Source: an uncultured Bacteroidales bacterium (GTDB lineage: Bacteria > Bacteroidota > Bacteroidia > Bacteroidales > Tenuifilaceae). Taken from it: a stretch of 33,162 bases of DNA. The notes under the pieces were generated by a model. The model was not told where the DNA came from, made no database searches, and was given only the letters and a program-made list of their open reading frames with translations. The DNA lies in assembly GCA_937915475.1 (NCBI GenBank), contig CALGIR010000027.1, positions 1 to 33,162 on the forward strand, written 5' to 3'. This document shows, in pieces, positions 1 through 7,207 of this stretch (the stretch's first letter is position 1; the number at the start of each line of letters is the position of its first letter). The translations under genes were made by a program, and so were the position numbers.

Positions 1-16
1 CGGCTCCTCTTTTTAG

Positions 17-101
17 CGGAGAAAGAGGGATTCGAACCCCCGGTACCTTTCGGTACAACGGTTTTCAAGACCGCCGCATTCAACCGCTCTGCCATTTCTC
101 C
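17..101 (-). tRNA. tRNA-Ser (anticodon UGA)
   Basis: Read on the minus strand the segment folds as a class II tRNA: acceptor arm GGAGAAA pairing with TTTCTCC, discriminator G, D arm, anticodon loop CTTGAAA with anticodon TGA, a long variable arm closed as GTACC-GAAA-GGTAC, and a T arm with loop TTCGAAT. The long variable arm and the anticodon identify a serine tRNA reading UCA (and related UCN) codons. The CCA end is not encoded (the bases after the discriminator read C-T-A). A TAnnTTTG-type -7 box lies almost directly against the 5' end. Confidence 0.96.
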
Positions 102-105
102 GCTG

Positions 106-113
106 CAAAGATA
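106..113 (-). promoter_or_regulatory. Candidate -7 box of the tRNA-Ser promoter
   Basis: On the minus strand the bases read TATCTTTG, an exact TAnnTTTG match, ending 5 nt before the first base of the tRNA. At about 19-20 nt upstream there is only a T-rich TTTT/TTTA, not a clean TTTG. If used, transcription would begin at or within a base or two of the mature 5' end. Confidence 0.4.
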
Positions 114-280
114 TTCTCTTTTTTGTCTTTTTAAAATTTATTGTCAAATAATATTCATTATTATTTTGGAGAAAGCCTTGGTTTTATAAAGATTTTTTTA
201 AAAACTTAGCAGATGTTATGTAAAGCAACAATTAATAATCAAAAAAAATGCTAGAAATTAGTGTTTTTCCTTATATTTAC

Positions 281-310
281 TTTGCAAACCCAATAAATAC
301 GCTATATTTG
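281..310 (+). promoter_or_regulatory. Promoter of the HU gene (Bacteroidota -33/-7 type)
   Basis: TTTG at 281-284 and TATATTTG at 303-310 are separated by 18 nt, matching the Bacteroidota consensus TTTG-N17-23-TAnnTTTG at every defined position. The predicted start is near 315-317, leaving a leader of about 45 nt before the HU start codon. One of the two best promoters in the window. Confidence 0.8.
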
Positions 311-362
311 TATAGTATTGTTTAGGCTAACTAACTATTTTTAACCTTAAAAATTAAGTATT

Positions 363-635
363 ATGAACAAAGCTCAATTAATTGATGCAATTGCTGCAGA
401 AGCAGGTTTAACTAAAGCTGACGCCAAGAAATCTCTTGACGCATTTGTAAAAGCAACTACCGACGCACTTAAAGAAGGTGATAGGGTTGCATTGGTAGGT
501 TTTGGTTCTTTTTCCGTTTCACAAAGGAATGAAAGAACAGGACGTAACCCTCAAACTGGTAAGCCAATTACTATTAAAGCCAAAAAAGTAGTTAAATTTA
601 AGCCAGGCAGCGATCTTAGCGATCAAGTTCAATAA
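363..635 (+). CDS. DNA-binding protein HU
   Basis: This 90-residue protein is a histone-like HU/IHF family member that binds and bends DNA as a dimer and organises the nucleoid. The length is typical for HU. The helical N-terminal half runs from residue 3 to about 40. GFGSF at 46-50 and the signature GRNPQTGK at 60-67, within the DNA-binding beta arm, are intact, including the conserved proline that intercalates into the minor groove. It starts with ATG, has its own consensus promoter and a strong terminator directly downstream, so it is probably a monocistronic, highly expressed gene. HU versus an IHF subunit cannot be decided by eye, but the isolated single gene favours homodimeric HU. Confidence 0.96.
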   Translation: MNKAQLIDAIAAEAGLTKADAKKSLDAFVKATTDALKEGDRVALVGFGSFSVSQRNERTGRNPQTGKPITIKAKKVVKFKPGSDLSDQVQ

Positions 636-655
636 GAAGCTTGAATTTGTTTTTG

Positions 656-695
656 AAAGGGGGCCATCTTCAAAAAGATGTCCCCTTTTATTTTT
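656..695 (+). terminator. Rho-independent terminator after the HU gene
   Basis: A GC-rich hairpin (5' arm AAAGGGGGCCATCTT at 656-670, 3' arm AAGATGTCCCCTT at 675-687, one unpaired base) is followed by a T-rich run to 695. It sits 21 bp after the HU stop codon. Confidence 0.85.
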
Positions 696-745
696 CATAC
701 TATTCTAGACTCCTAACACTTAAAATATAAACCTCGCTTTTTGTC

Positions 746-1441
746 ATGGATAATATTACACCTGCCATGAGAGAAGAGCTAATCAACCATCTTTCAGAAT
801 TTGTTTTAGAAAAAAGGTTGAATCTCTTACAAAACATTTTAAATAATAGAACTCGATACCTAACTGTTGCTCTCGAGAACATTTACCAATCTCAAAATGC
901 GAGTGCAGTGCTACGTTCATGTGATTGCTTTGGCATTCAAGATGTGCATGTAATTGAGAACTCCAACGAGTTTAACGTAAATCCAAGGGTGGTATTAGGA
1001 TCAACAAAATGGCTAACACTACATAGGTACAACGAACATAAGAACAATACGCTGCAAGCAATCAACTCTCTTAAAAAAAAAGGATATCGTATTGTTGCCA
1101 CATCACCAAACACTCACCAAACTACCCTTAACAATTTCGATATTGAGAAAGGAAAGTTTGCCCTGTTTTTTGGAACAGAACTCACCGGCCTATCGGATGA
1201 TGTAATAAACAATGCAGATGAACATTTACTGATACCTATGTATGGGTTCACTGAGAGCTTGAACATTTCTGTTTCGGCTGCAATTTGCATTCATATGCTT
1301 ACAGATAAGCTCAGAACCTCTGATATTAAGTATAACATAAGCTCCGATGAGGCTCGATTAATTATGCACGAGTGGCTCCGACTTACAATAAAGAGTTGGC
1401 GCTCTATAGAGAAAAGATTCCTCCATAAAAGAACTTATTGA
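746..1441 (+). CDS. trmH: SpoU/TrmH-family tRNA 2'-O-methyltransferase (TrmH-like)
   Basis: The 231-residue protein belongs to the SPOUT superfamily of knotted RNA methyltransferases, which use S-adenosylmethionine to methylate a ribose 2'-OH. The three SpoU motifs are clear: motif 1 with NASAVLRSCDCFG at 51-63, motif 2 with FGTELTGLS at 142-150, and motif 3 around IPMYGFTESLNISVS at 163-177. The catalytic arginine (R57) and the NISV knot segment are kept. The N-terminal extension before motif 1 and the C-terminal helical tail resemble TrmH, which makes Gm18 in tRNA, more than the longer 23S-rRNA enzymes RlmB or TsnR. It starts at ATG 746 with no Shine-Dalgarno. The tRNA-Ser gene nearby may be coincidental. 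Family assignment is firm and substrate is likely but not proven. Confidence 0.88.
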   Translation: MDNITPAMREELINHLSEFVLEKRLNLLQNILNNRTRYLTVALENIYQSQNASAVLRSCDCFGIQDVHVIENSNEFNVNPRVVLGSTKWLTLHRYNEHKNNTLQAINSLKKKGYRIVATSPNTHQTTLNNFDIEKGKFALFFGTELTGLSDDVINNADEHLLIPMYGFTESLNISVSAAICIHMLTDKLRTSDIKYNISSDEARLIMHEWLRLTIKSWRSIEKRFLHKRTY

Positions 1442-1479
1442 CGCATTTTGTCAATAGATTTATTGAACTCATCAATAAA
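1436..1479. promoter_or_regulatory. Two tandem palindromes overlapping the LytTR gene promoter (candidate operator)
   Basis: The first dyad is TATTGAC (1436-1442) and GTCAATA (1450-1456). The second is TTTATTGA (1459-1466) and TCAATAAA (1472-1479). Both arm pairs are perfect. The dyad centres, near 1446 and 1469, are 23 bp apart, about two helical turns. The first covers the trmH stop codon; the second covers the candidate -33 box of the downstream gene. The layout suits cooperative binding of a dimeric regulator, possibly the LytTR protein itself. The hairpins lack T-runs, so they are poor terminators. Confidence 0.45.
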
Positions 1480-1492
1480 TTTCGTATTTTCG
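1462..1492 (+). promoter_or_regulatory. Candidate promoter of the LytTR regulator-aminotransferase operon
   Basis: ATTG at 1462-1465 and TATTTTCG at 1485-1492 are separated by 19 nt. Each box differs by one base from TTTG and TAnnTTTG. The start codon follows 26 nt after the -7 box. Confidence 0.4.
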
Positions 1493-1518
1493 TCATATAA
1501 ACTGATACTTTTTAAGCT

Positions 1519-2223
1519 ATGAAATGTATCCTCATTGATGACGACGAAATGTCGTGCAGTGTTCTTGAAGATTATGTAAACAGAACAAGTTTCCTTGAAT
1601 TGCTGCATACTTTCAACAATGCCGTTGATGCTATTAATTTTATAAAAGAAGGTAATAGCATTGATCTTATTTTTTTAGATATTGAAATGCCAGAGATGAC
1701 TGGTATCGATTTCTTGAATACCGTAGTCAATCCACCGCAAATAATTATTGTTTCATCGCGTGAAAAGTATGCCCTTGAAGCATTTGAGTATAGCGTTACC
1801 GACTATATTTTAAAACCATTAAATTACGCCCGATTTTTTAAAGCAGCCAACAAAGCCCTTGAGACCAGCACTAAAAACACGCAGGATACCGACGAAAAGG
1901 AAATTTTTATTAGAAAAAGCAGTTCGCTGATAAAAATTAAATACAGCGAAATACTTTGGGTTGAGGCACTTGAAAACTACGTGGTAATTAATACCCGAAA
2001 CGACAAGTACACCATTCACTTTACGATGAAGGCAATTGAAAACCAACTACCTAATTCAATTTTCAAGCGTGTTCATCGCTCATTTATTGTAAATATTAGG
2101 GAGATTTTTAGTATCGAGGATAATTCTGTTGTGATTAAACTATCCGAAGGCAGAAAGATTATTCCAATTGGTAAATCGTACAAAGAAAAATTAATGAGCG
2201 AAATAAACTTAATAAGCAAATAA
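1519..2223 (+). CDS. LytTR-family two-component response regulator
   Basis: This 234-residue protein has an N-terminal receiver domain (about 1-120) and a C-terminal LytTR DNA-binding domain (about 128-232). Receiver landmarks are the acidic pocket IDDDE at 6-10, the phospho-acceptor Asp54 in IFLDIEMPEMTG, Ser79/Ser80 and Lys99 in LKP. The LytTR part shows the usual pattern, including EILWVEALENYVVI and KRVHRSFIVN. Proteins of this type bind short repeated sites and often control envelope or surface genes. No sensor histidine kinase is adjacent, so it is an orphan regulator here; Bacteroidota usually pair such proteins with a LytS/YehU-type kinase coded elsewhere. The aminotransferase begins 12 bp later and is likely co-transcribed. 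Paired palindromes overlap its promoter, which suggests autoregulation. Confidence 0.93.
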   Translation: MKCILIDDDEMSCSVLEDYVNRTSFLELLHTFNNAVDAINFIKEGNSIDLIFLDIEMPEMTGIDFLNTVVNPPQIIIVSSREKYALEAFEYSVTDYILKPLNYARFFKAANKALETSTKNTQDTDEKEIFIRKSSSLIKIKYSEILWVEALENYVVINTRNDKYTIHFTMKAIENQLPNSIFKRVHRSFIVNIREIFSIEDNSVVIKLSEGRKIIPIGKSYKEKLMSEINLISK

Positions 2224-2235
2224 CTAAAAAAAGCA

Positions 2236-3423
2236 ATGCTTACACATAGAGAGCTGTTTCTTAAGTACCTAGCTCAAACCTCCGACTCGCCCCTCCAGCT
2301 TGAAGTTGAAAAAGCCGAAGGGGTTTACCTTTATACATCAAGCGGTAAAAAGTTAATCGACCTAATCTCCGGAGTATCCGTTAGCAATCTTGGGCACTCG
2401 CACAAAGAGGTTGTTGATGCCGTGTGCCAACAAGCACAAAAGTACATGCACCTTATGGTGTATGGCGAATTTGTTCAACACCCTCAGGTTAAACTTGCAG
2501 AAACAATATGCAAGCTGCTTCCCAATAGCCTACAGAGCGTTTACTTTGTAAACTCGGGTAGCGAAGCTGTTGAGGGTGCGGTAAAACTGGCAAAAAGACA
2601 TACCGGCAAACCCAATATTATATCATTTAAAAATGGATACCATGGAGGAACCCACGGTGCATTAAGCCTAATGGGTGACGAGGGTCTAAAGCAAGCCTTC
2701 AGGCCATTGCTCCCTGGCGTTAAGCACCTAACCTTTAACAACATTGATGAGCTAAGCCGAATTGACTCGCAAACAGCATGTGTTATTATTGAGCCAGTTC
2801 AAGGCGAGGGCGGAATAGTGGTACCGAAGCCTGGTTTTTTAGAGGCGCTTCGCCAAAGATGTAACGAAACGGGTGCACTGCTTATTTTCGATGAGATTCA
2901 AACTGGAATGGGGAGAACAGGAAAACTATTTGCGTTTGAAAAGTATGGTGTAACTCCCGATATTCTCCTGCTTGCAAAAGCCTTTGGTGGTGGTATGCCC
3001 CTTGGTGCATTTATATCATCAAAAGAAATAATGGGCAAGCTAACCCATAACCCTGTACTTGGCCATATAACAACTTTTGGAGGGCATCCTGTTTCGTGTG
3101 CTGCATCGCTTAAATCGCTTAAACTACTCCAATCGCTTAAACTAATTGATGAGGTTGAAAAGAAAACGCAACTCTTCCGCAGCAGACTGGTAAACCATAA
3201 AAACGTGAAAAGCATACGCTCATCTGGTCTTTTTATGGCCGTTGAGTTAGGGTCATTACAAAACGTTCAGAAATTTATTCATCTGGGATTAGAGATAGGC
3301 TTTGTAACCGATTGGTTTCTGTTCTGCGACTCAGCATTCCGAATTGCGCCACCGCTAATAATTAGCGATGATGAGATTGAAGATGCTTGCAGGCTAATTA
3401 TAGAGGCTCTTGATCGGCTTTAG
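2236..3423 (+). CDS. Class III PLP-dependent aminotransferase (acetylornithine/ornithine aminotransferase-like)
   Basis: The 395-residue protein is a full-length class III (fold type I) aminotransferase. Visible landmarks are NSGSEA at 106-111 for phosphate binding, YHG at 135-137, IIEPVQGEGG at 184-193, DEIQTGMGRTG at 219-229 with the Asp that contacts the pyridine nitrogen, and the Schiff-base Lys248 in LLAKAFGGG. HITTFGGHP at 277-285 supplies the Thr from the partner subunit. The family covers acetylornithine, ornithine, GABA and related omega-amino donors; sequence alone does not settle the donor. No arginine-biosynthesis genes are next to it, which argues against calling it argD from context. 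It lies 12 bp behind the LytTR regulator, and its last 26 bp overlap the convergent DUF6132 gene. Confidence 0.9.
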   Translation: MLTHRELFLKYLAQTSDSPLQLEVEKAEGVYLYTSSGKKLIDLISGVSVSNLGHSHKEVVDAVCQQAQKYMHLMVYGEFVQHPQVKLAETICKLLPNSLQSVYFVNSGSEAVEGAVKLAKRHTGKPNIISFKNGYHGGTHGALSLMGDEGLKQAFRPLLPGVKHLTFNNIDELSRIDSQTACVIIEPVQGEGGIVVPKPGFLEALRQRCNETGALLIFDEIQTGMGRTGKLFAFEKYGVTPDILLLAKAFGGGMPLGAFISSKEIMGKLTHNPVLGHITTFGGHPVSCAASLKSLKLLQSLKLIDEVEKKTQLFRSRLVNHKNVKSIRSSGLFMAVELGSLQNVQKFIHLGLEIGFVTDWFLFCDSAFRIAPPLIISDDEIEDACRLIIEALDRL

Positions 3424-3634
3424 GCTTATCCTTCTTTCTTGATGTATCGAAGAGCAAAATACCACCAAAAGCCATACCTACAAGAGTGCTTCGCCAGGGA
3501 TCAGCCCACATGGGACAACTGCCTCCCCTGCATCCAACAAAATGATAATAGGCATATCCCAATGCTCCGCCAATTAAAAGACCAAGCAAAAACTTTACGG
3601 ATAAAAACCGTTTAAAAAAATTGTTAACCTTCAT
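3398..3634 (-). CDS. Small DUF6132-type membrane protein
   Basis: This 78-residue protein has a basic N-terminus, a hydrophobic segment at about 14-32 (FLLGLLIGGALGYAYYHF), a short cysteine loop with CRGGSC at about 35-40, a second hydrophobic segment at about 48-63, and a charged Lys-rich tail. The pattern of two membrane helices around a Cys-x4-Cys loop followed by a Pro and a second helix matches, from memory, the DUF6132 family common in Bacteroidota; its function is unknown. Two cysteines in a short loop may form a disulfide or bind a metal, which is inference. It overlaps the 3' end of the aminotransferase tail to tail by 26 bp. Confidence 0.75.
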   Translation of the reverse strand: MKVNNFFKRFLSVKFLLGLLIGGALGYAYYHFVGCRGGSCPMWADPWRSTLVGMAFGGILLFDTSRKKDKPKADQEPL

Positions 3635-3689
3635 ATTAAACCAAGTTCAATTATTTACGTTAAAGGTGTAAACATTGATAATAGTGGAT

Positions 3690-4583
3690 ATGTTCAAACA
3701 AAGTGCTCTTTTATTATTACTATTCGTCTCTTTTACTGCGCTCAGTTCCAATAAGAGTGCTAGCTATTTAGAAGATGAAATTGTGAAGCTGATTGACAGC
3801 ATTGAGAATACAAGCAATTTTACAAAAAAAAATGAGCTTAACAATGAGCTAATCTCGCTACTATACGATGCTTTACTTTTGGATAATTCTTTTGAATATC
3901 CGTTCAGCAAGGTGCAAAAAATGCAAATTTTAACTTCGTCTGATGAAAGGATTAAGGTGTATACATGGAACATACCACAAGTAGGCGGTCATCAGAAATA
4001 CTTTGGATTTATTCAGACCAATACTGAGGGGAAACAGAATATTTATCCGCTTACGGATAACCGCAAACAAATTGAGACACCGCAGCTACAAACCCTTTCC
4101 ACCAATACATGGCATGGTGCTTTATACTACTCAATTAGGGTTGATAATTTTAGTGGTGAAGATGTTTACACCTTGTTGGGTATTGATATGAATAATTTGT
4201 TCTCATCAAAACGGATAATTGAAACTATTACCCTCTCCGATGAAGGTGAACCAATGTTGGGTGTTCCAGTTTTTAGAGTTAAGGGAAAAACCTTAAGTCG
4301 AATTGTCTTTGAGTTCTCGGCAAGAGCCACAATGACTCTTAGGTGGAACGAAGAGATGCAGATGATTGTTTTCGATCACCTTAGCCCAATGCGCAACGAT
4401 TATGCTGAAAACTATCAGTTTTATGTTCCAGATTTTTCCTATGATGGGTTTAAGCTAACCCAACTTGGTTGGGAGTATGAAGCCGATATTGATGTTAGGA
4501 ATCCTGATAGACTCGCCCCCCCTACTCCAATAAAACCGCCAGTTGAAAACCCTGAGCCAGGATTTTTATACAAATCAAAATAA
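3690..4583 (+). CDS. Exported protein of unknown function
   Basis: This 297-residue protein starts at ATG 3690; in-frame TTG (3675) and GTG (3684) codons lie just upstream but would only add residues before a good signal peptide. The N-terminus has one Lys, a run of Leu/Phe (about 7-19) and a likely cleavage after a small-residue stretch near residue 19-21, pointing to export from the cytoplasm. The mature part is rich in aromatic and polar residues with beta-like spacing, and ends in a proline-rich tail with PPTPIKPP. No cysteine follows the signal, so it is not an evident lipoprotein. I do not recognise a named domain. It converges on the spoIID-like gene with a single base between the stop codons, and no clear promoter or terminator was seen. 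Confidence 0.75.
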   Translation: MFKQSALLLLLFVSFTALSSNKSASYLEDEIVKLIDSIENTSNFTKKNELNNELISLLYDALLLDNSFEYPFSKVQKMQILTSSDERIKVYTWNIPQVGGHQKYFGFIQTNTEGKQNIYPLTDNRKQIETPQLQTLSTNTWHGALYYSIRVDNFSGEDVYTLLGIDMNNLFSSKRIIETITLSDEGEPMLGVPVFRVKGKTLSRIVFEFSARATMTLRWNEEMQMIVFDHLSPMRNDYAENYQFYVPDFSYDGFKLTQLGWEYEADIDVRNPDRLAPPTPIKPPVENPEPGFLYKSK

Positions 4584-4584
4584 G

Positions 4585-5766
4585 CTAATGTGAGGCAACG
4601 TTTTCATCAATATGAAGAATGGTTGAGTCTTGCTCTATCGTTTCAAAATAGTCGGTAATTCGAACCCCTTTATAGTAATGGTGTATAATATCGGGGTAAA
4701 GTTTACCTTTTTTGGCCATCTGCATGGCACCATCCTGACAGAGCCCAACACCATGTCCGTATCCCCTCCCCTTTATTCGAATACCATTTGATACAACATC
4801 GATTGAGAAAAACGAAGAACGAAGTTTGAAGTACGAACGGATTTCGCCTGTGGGTATAATTACCCCATTTATTTTGTACTCATACCTACGCTCTTTCGAA
4901 ACAAATGGGTAATCATTTACTGTAAGATTTGAGGTTTTTACCTCTTTAGATTCGAGAAACTTTATCCACTCATCCATGGGTACTCTCACCTCCCATTGCG
5001 AACTGGGCTGACCCTTACAAAAGTTATCCATTATCGAAGTAAGGTAAGAATGGCTTGTAAGCCAAACATCGCCAGAATTTGCTGTTTGCCCCCCACAATT
5101 TGCATGAAATGCTCCCACTATAAGGTCGTTCTCCTCATCAACTGCAACCATTCCATGTGTATCCTTTGTTGCCTTAAGTATCTTTTCGTTTCTAATCGAC
5201 TTGCCTTTATAAGCTTGGCAGTGAACCTCATCGCAAAGATTAAACCCTTCGCCCATATGCTTATCGGCATGCCCCAATGCATATGTGCGGGCAAGTAAAG
5301 CCTGCGCCTTATAGAACTCGGGTTGTGCATTTGGCCCCGCTTCGGCATCAACCACGCCTGCAATATACTTATCTAAATCGATGATATTCAATGTCATTAA
5401 CCTATCAAAATCAACATAAAAAGTTAGATTATCATCGTAAATCCTTGCTGGCATAGAGGGTACCACAGAGTTCATCCTAATCACATCATTGTCGGTTTGC
5501 CCAACTATAGAAACTCTTGACCAAGTGCCAAGATGAGTAACCATGTCGCGCACCTTAACAGAATCACCTGAACGTGATACGTAAACAATTTGATTCAACG
5601 AAAGAGGAATTGTTTTATCGCCAGCAATAATTGAGTAATTACCACTTACGGGAGTAATAACAAATGTTTGATTCTTTTGGCTATTAAAAAGACTTATGCT
5701 GATTTTTTGTGAGAATGCTACAGATGTGCAATAGGTTAAAAGGAAAAGGATTAATAATCTTTTCAT
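4585..5766 (-). CDS. SpoIID/LytB-domain protein, probable peptidoglycan lytic enzyme
   Basis: The 393-residue protein has a signal peptide (about 1-19, ending AFSQ) and a SpoIID domain over most of the rest. The key acidic residue Glu142 lies in YIAGVVDAEAGP, the position of the catalytic Glu in SpoIID lytic transglycosylases. Other family marks are QALLARTYAL at 155-164, two Cys around CDEVHC (178-183), HANCGGQT at 221-228, and the C-terminal GRGYGHGVGLCQDGA near 334-348. SpoIID cleaves denuded glycan strands during engulfment in spore formers; here it sits in a non-sporulating Gram-negative setting, so it is probably a general periplasmic cell-wall enzyme. It is the last gene of the surE-lpxB operon, starting 10 bp after lpxB ends. 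Confidence 0.88.
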   Translation of the reverse strand: MKRLLILFLLTYCTSVAFSQKISISLFNSQKNQTFVITPVSGNYSIIAGDKTIPLSLNQIVYVSRSGDSVKVRDMVTHLGTWSRVSIVGQTDNDVIRMNSVVPSMPARIYDDNLTFYVDFDRLMTLNIIDLDKYIAGVVDAEAGPNAQPEFYKAQALLARTYALGHADKHMGEGFNLCDEVHCQAYKGKSIRNEKILKATKDTHGMVAVDEENDLIVGAFHANCGGQTANSGDVWLTSHSYLTSIMDNFCKGQPSSQWEVRVPMDEWIKFLESKEVKTSNLTVNDYPFVSKERRYEYKINGVIIPTGEIRSYFKLRSSFFSIDVVSNGIRIKGRGYGHGVGLCQDGAMQMAKKGKLYPDIIHHYYKGVRITDYFETIEQDSTILHIDENVASH

Positions 5767-5776
5767 AAAAATCCGC

Positions 5777-6889
5777 TTAATTTTGGTTTATAAAGCCAAC
5801 AATAAACTCGGCCACTCTAATGGAAACATCTGATTCTCCCAGCATATTGCGCAGCTTCTGAAAATCGCTTAGCATTTCGTTGCGATGCTGTTCACCTGGC
5901 AGCAAAATAGAAACCTCGTTGTATAGCGATTCGGGATTAAGCTTAAACTGAATAAGCTCTTTCACAACCTCTTTATCCATTATTAGGTTCACTAAAGATA
6001 TATATTTAATGCGAACCACCAACCAAGCAATGAGCATCGAAATAATGCTGCCTCTGTAACAAACCACTTCGGGGGTGTTGTATAAAGCTGCCTCCAGGGT
6101 TGCCGTACCCGAGGTAACCACAGATGCGGTTGAATGACGCAACAGGTTTTGAGTTTGATTAAAAACGATAGAAACATTAGTCTCGGCCATATGACGTTTG
6201 TAATCATCAATCCTTAGTGACGGAGCCCCTGCAATAACAAACTGATATTGTGGAAACTTATCTACTAAAGTAAGCATTACCGGAAGGTTATGCTTAATTT
6301 CCTGCTTACGGCTACCAGCTAGTAACGATATTATTGGTTTTTGCTCCAATGCATGACGTTCAATAAATTTGCCATCATCGGGCATTTCCTGAATTGTATC
6401 AACAAGTGGATTGCCAAGGTAAACAGCATCTACCCCTTTCCGCTTAAAATACTCCTGCTCAAACGGAAAGATAATTACGAGCTTATCCACATACTTCCTC
6501 AGCTGTTTAACTCGCGACTCTTTCCATGCCCACACCTTGGGAGCAATATAGTAAATGACCTTAAAACCTAACGCTTTTGCATACTTAGCAATACGAAGGT
6601 TAAAACCTGGATAATCAACTAGAATTATAATATCGGGATTAAAAGTCCTAATGGTACGCTTGCACAGCTTAAGGTTTTTTGAGACCTGCCTCAGATTCTG
6701 CAAAACTTCAACAAACCCCATAAAGGCCATATCCTTATAGTGTTTTACAAGTTCGCCTCCCTGCTCAAGCATTAAATCGCCACCAAAAAACATAAACTGA
6801 GCGTTAGTATCCTTCTGCTTTAGTCCTTGCATTAGGTTTGATGCATGTAAGTCGCCCGATGCTTCGCCCGCTACAATAAAGTATTTCAT
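5777..6889 (-). CDS. lpxB: Lipid-A-disaccharide synthase
   Basis: LpxB is the GT19 glycosyltransferase that joins UDP-2,3-diacylglucosamine and lipid X into the lipid A disaccharide at the cytoplasmic membrane. The 370-residue length is normal. The N-terminus YFIVAGEASGDLHASNLM is the family hallmark, followed by FFGGDLM, MAFMGFVEVL, VDYPGFNLRIA and YYIAPKVWAWKESRV. The C-terminal half has LLAGSRKQEI, TSGTATLEAALYNTPEVVCYRG and the segment around NLIMDKEVVKELIQ. All the recognisable donor-site features are present. It is third in a minus-strand operon, 12 bp after a small membrane protein gene and 10 bp before the spoIID-like gene. It shows that the organism makes lipid A, which fits the LptD gene further right. 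Confidence 0.96.
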   Translation of the reverse strand: MKYFIVAGEASGDLHASNLMQGLKQKDTNAQFMFFGGDLMLEQGGELVKHYKDMAFMGFVEVLQNLRQVSKNLKLCKRTIRTFNPDIIILVDYPGFNLRIAKYAKALGFKVIYYIAPKVWAWKESRVKQLRKYVDKLVIIFPFEQEYFKRKGVDAVYLGNPLVDTIQEMPDDGKFIERHALEQKPIISLLAGSRKQEIKHNLPVMLTLVDKFPQYQFVIAGAPSLRIDDYKRHMAETNVSIVFNQTQNLLRHSTASVVTSGTATLEAALYNTPEVVCYRGSIISMLIAWLVVRIKYISLVNLIMDKEVVKELIQFKLNPESLYNEVSILLPGEQHRNEMLSDFQKLRNMLGESDVSIRVAEFIVGFINQN

Positions 6890-6901
6890 GCAGAAAAGGA
6901 T

Positions 6902-7192
6902 TTAGGTTAGCTTAATTATAAAAACGATTATTGCCAACAGAATTGTAACAGCCAAAACTCCTCTTGCAGATTTTAACCTATTGGTATAGATAAACAGCAT
7001 AAAAACACCAAGATTGGGTAATGCGCCAAGGCTCATTATTTTTGGTGCCATAATATGCATCCAGAAAGTATGCAACGATTTATCGGAAAACTCAAAGGGG
7101 TAAACGAATCTCAGAACAAGATAGAAAGTTATTAAAGGTACAACAATCCCTAGAATTGCGCCTAATGGTATTGAGTCGAATTTTTTCTTCAT
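6902..7192 (-). CDS. Small membrane protein between surE and lpxB, function unknown
   Basis: This 96-residue protein has three predicted membrane segments: about 9-28 (PLGAILGIVVPLITFYLVLR), about 57-70 (LGALPNLGVFMLFI) and about 79-95 (VLAVTILLAIIVFIIKL). The loop between the first two carries aromatic and His residues (HTFWMHIM). No enzyme motif is visible. It starts 15 bp after surE and ends 12 bp before lpxB, so it is almost certainly translated from the same transcript. The position in a lipid A operon suggests an envelope role, but that is inference from context only. Confidence 0.8.
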   Translation of the reverse strand: MKKKFDSIPLGAILGIVVPLITFYLVLRFVYPFEFSDKSLHTFWMHIMAPKIMSLGALPNLGVFMLFIYTNRLKSARGVLAVTILLAIIVFIIKLT

Positions 7193-7207
7193 TTGGAAAG
7201 TAGTTCC

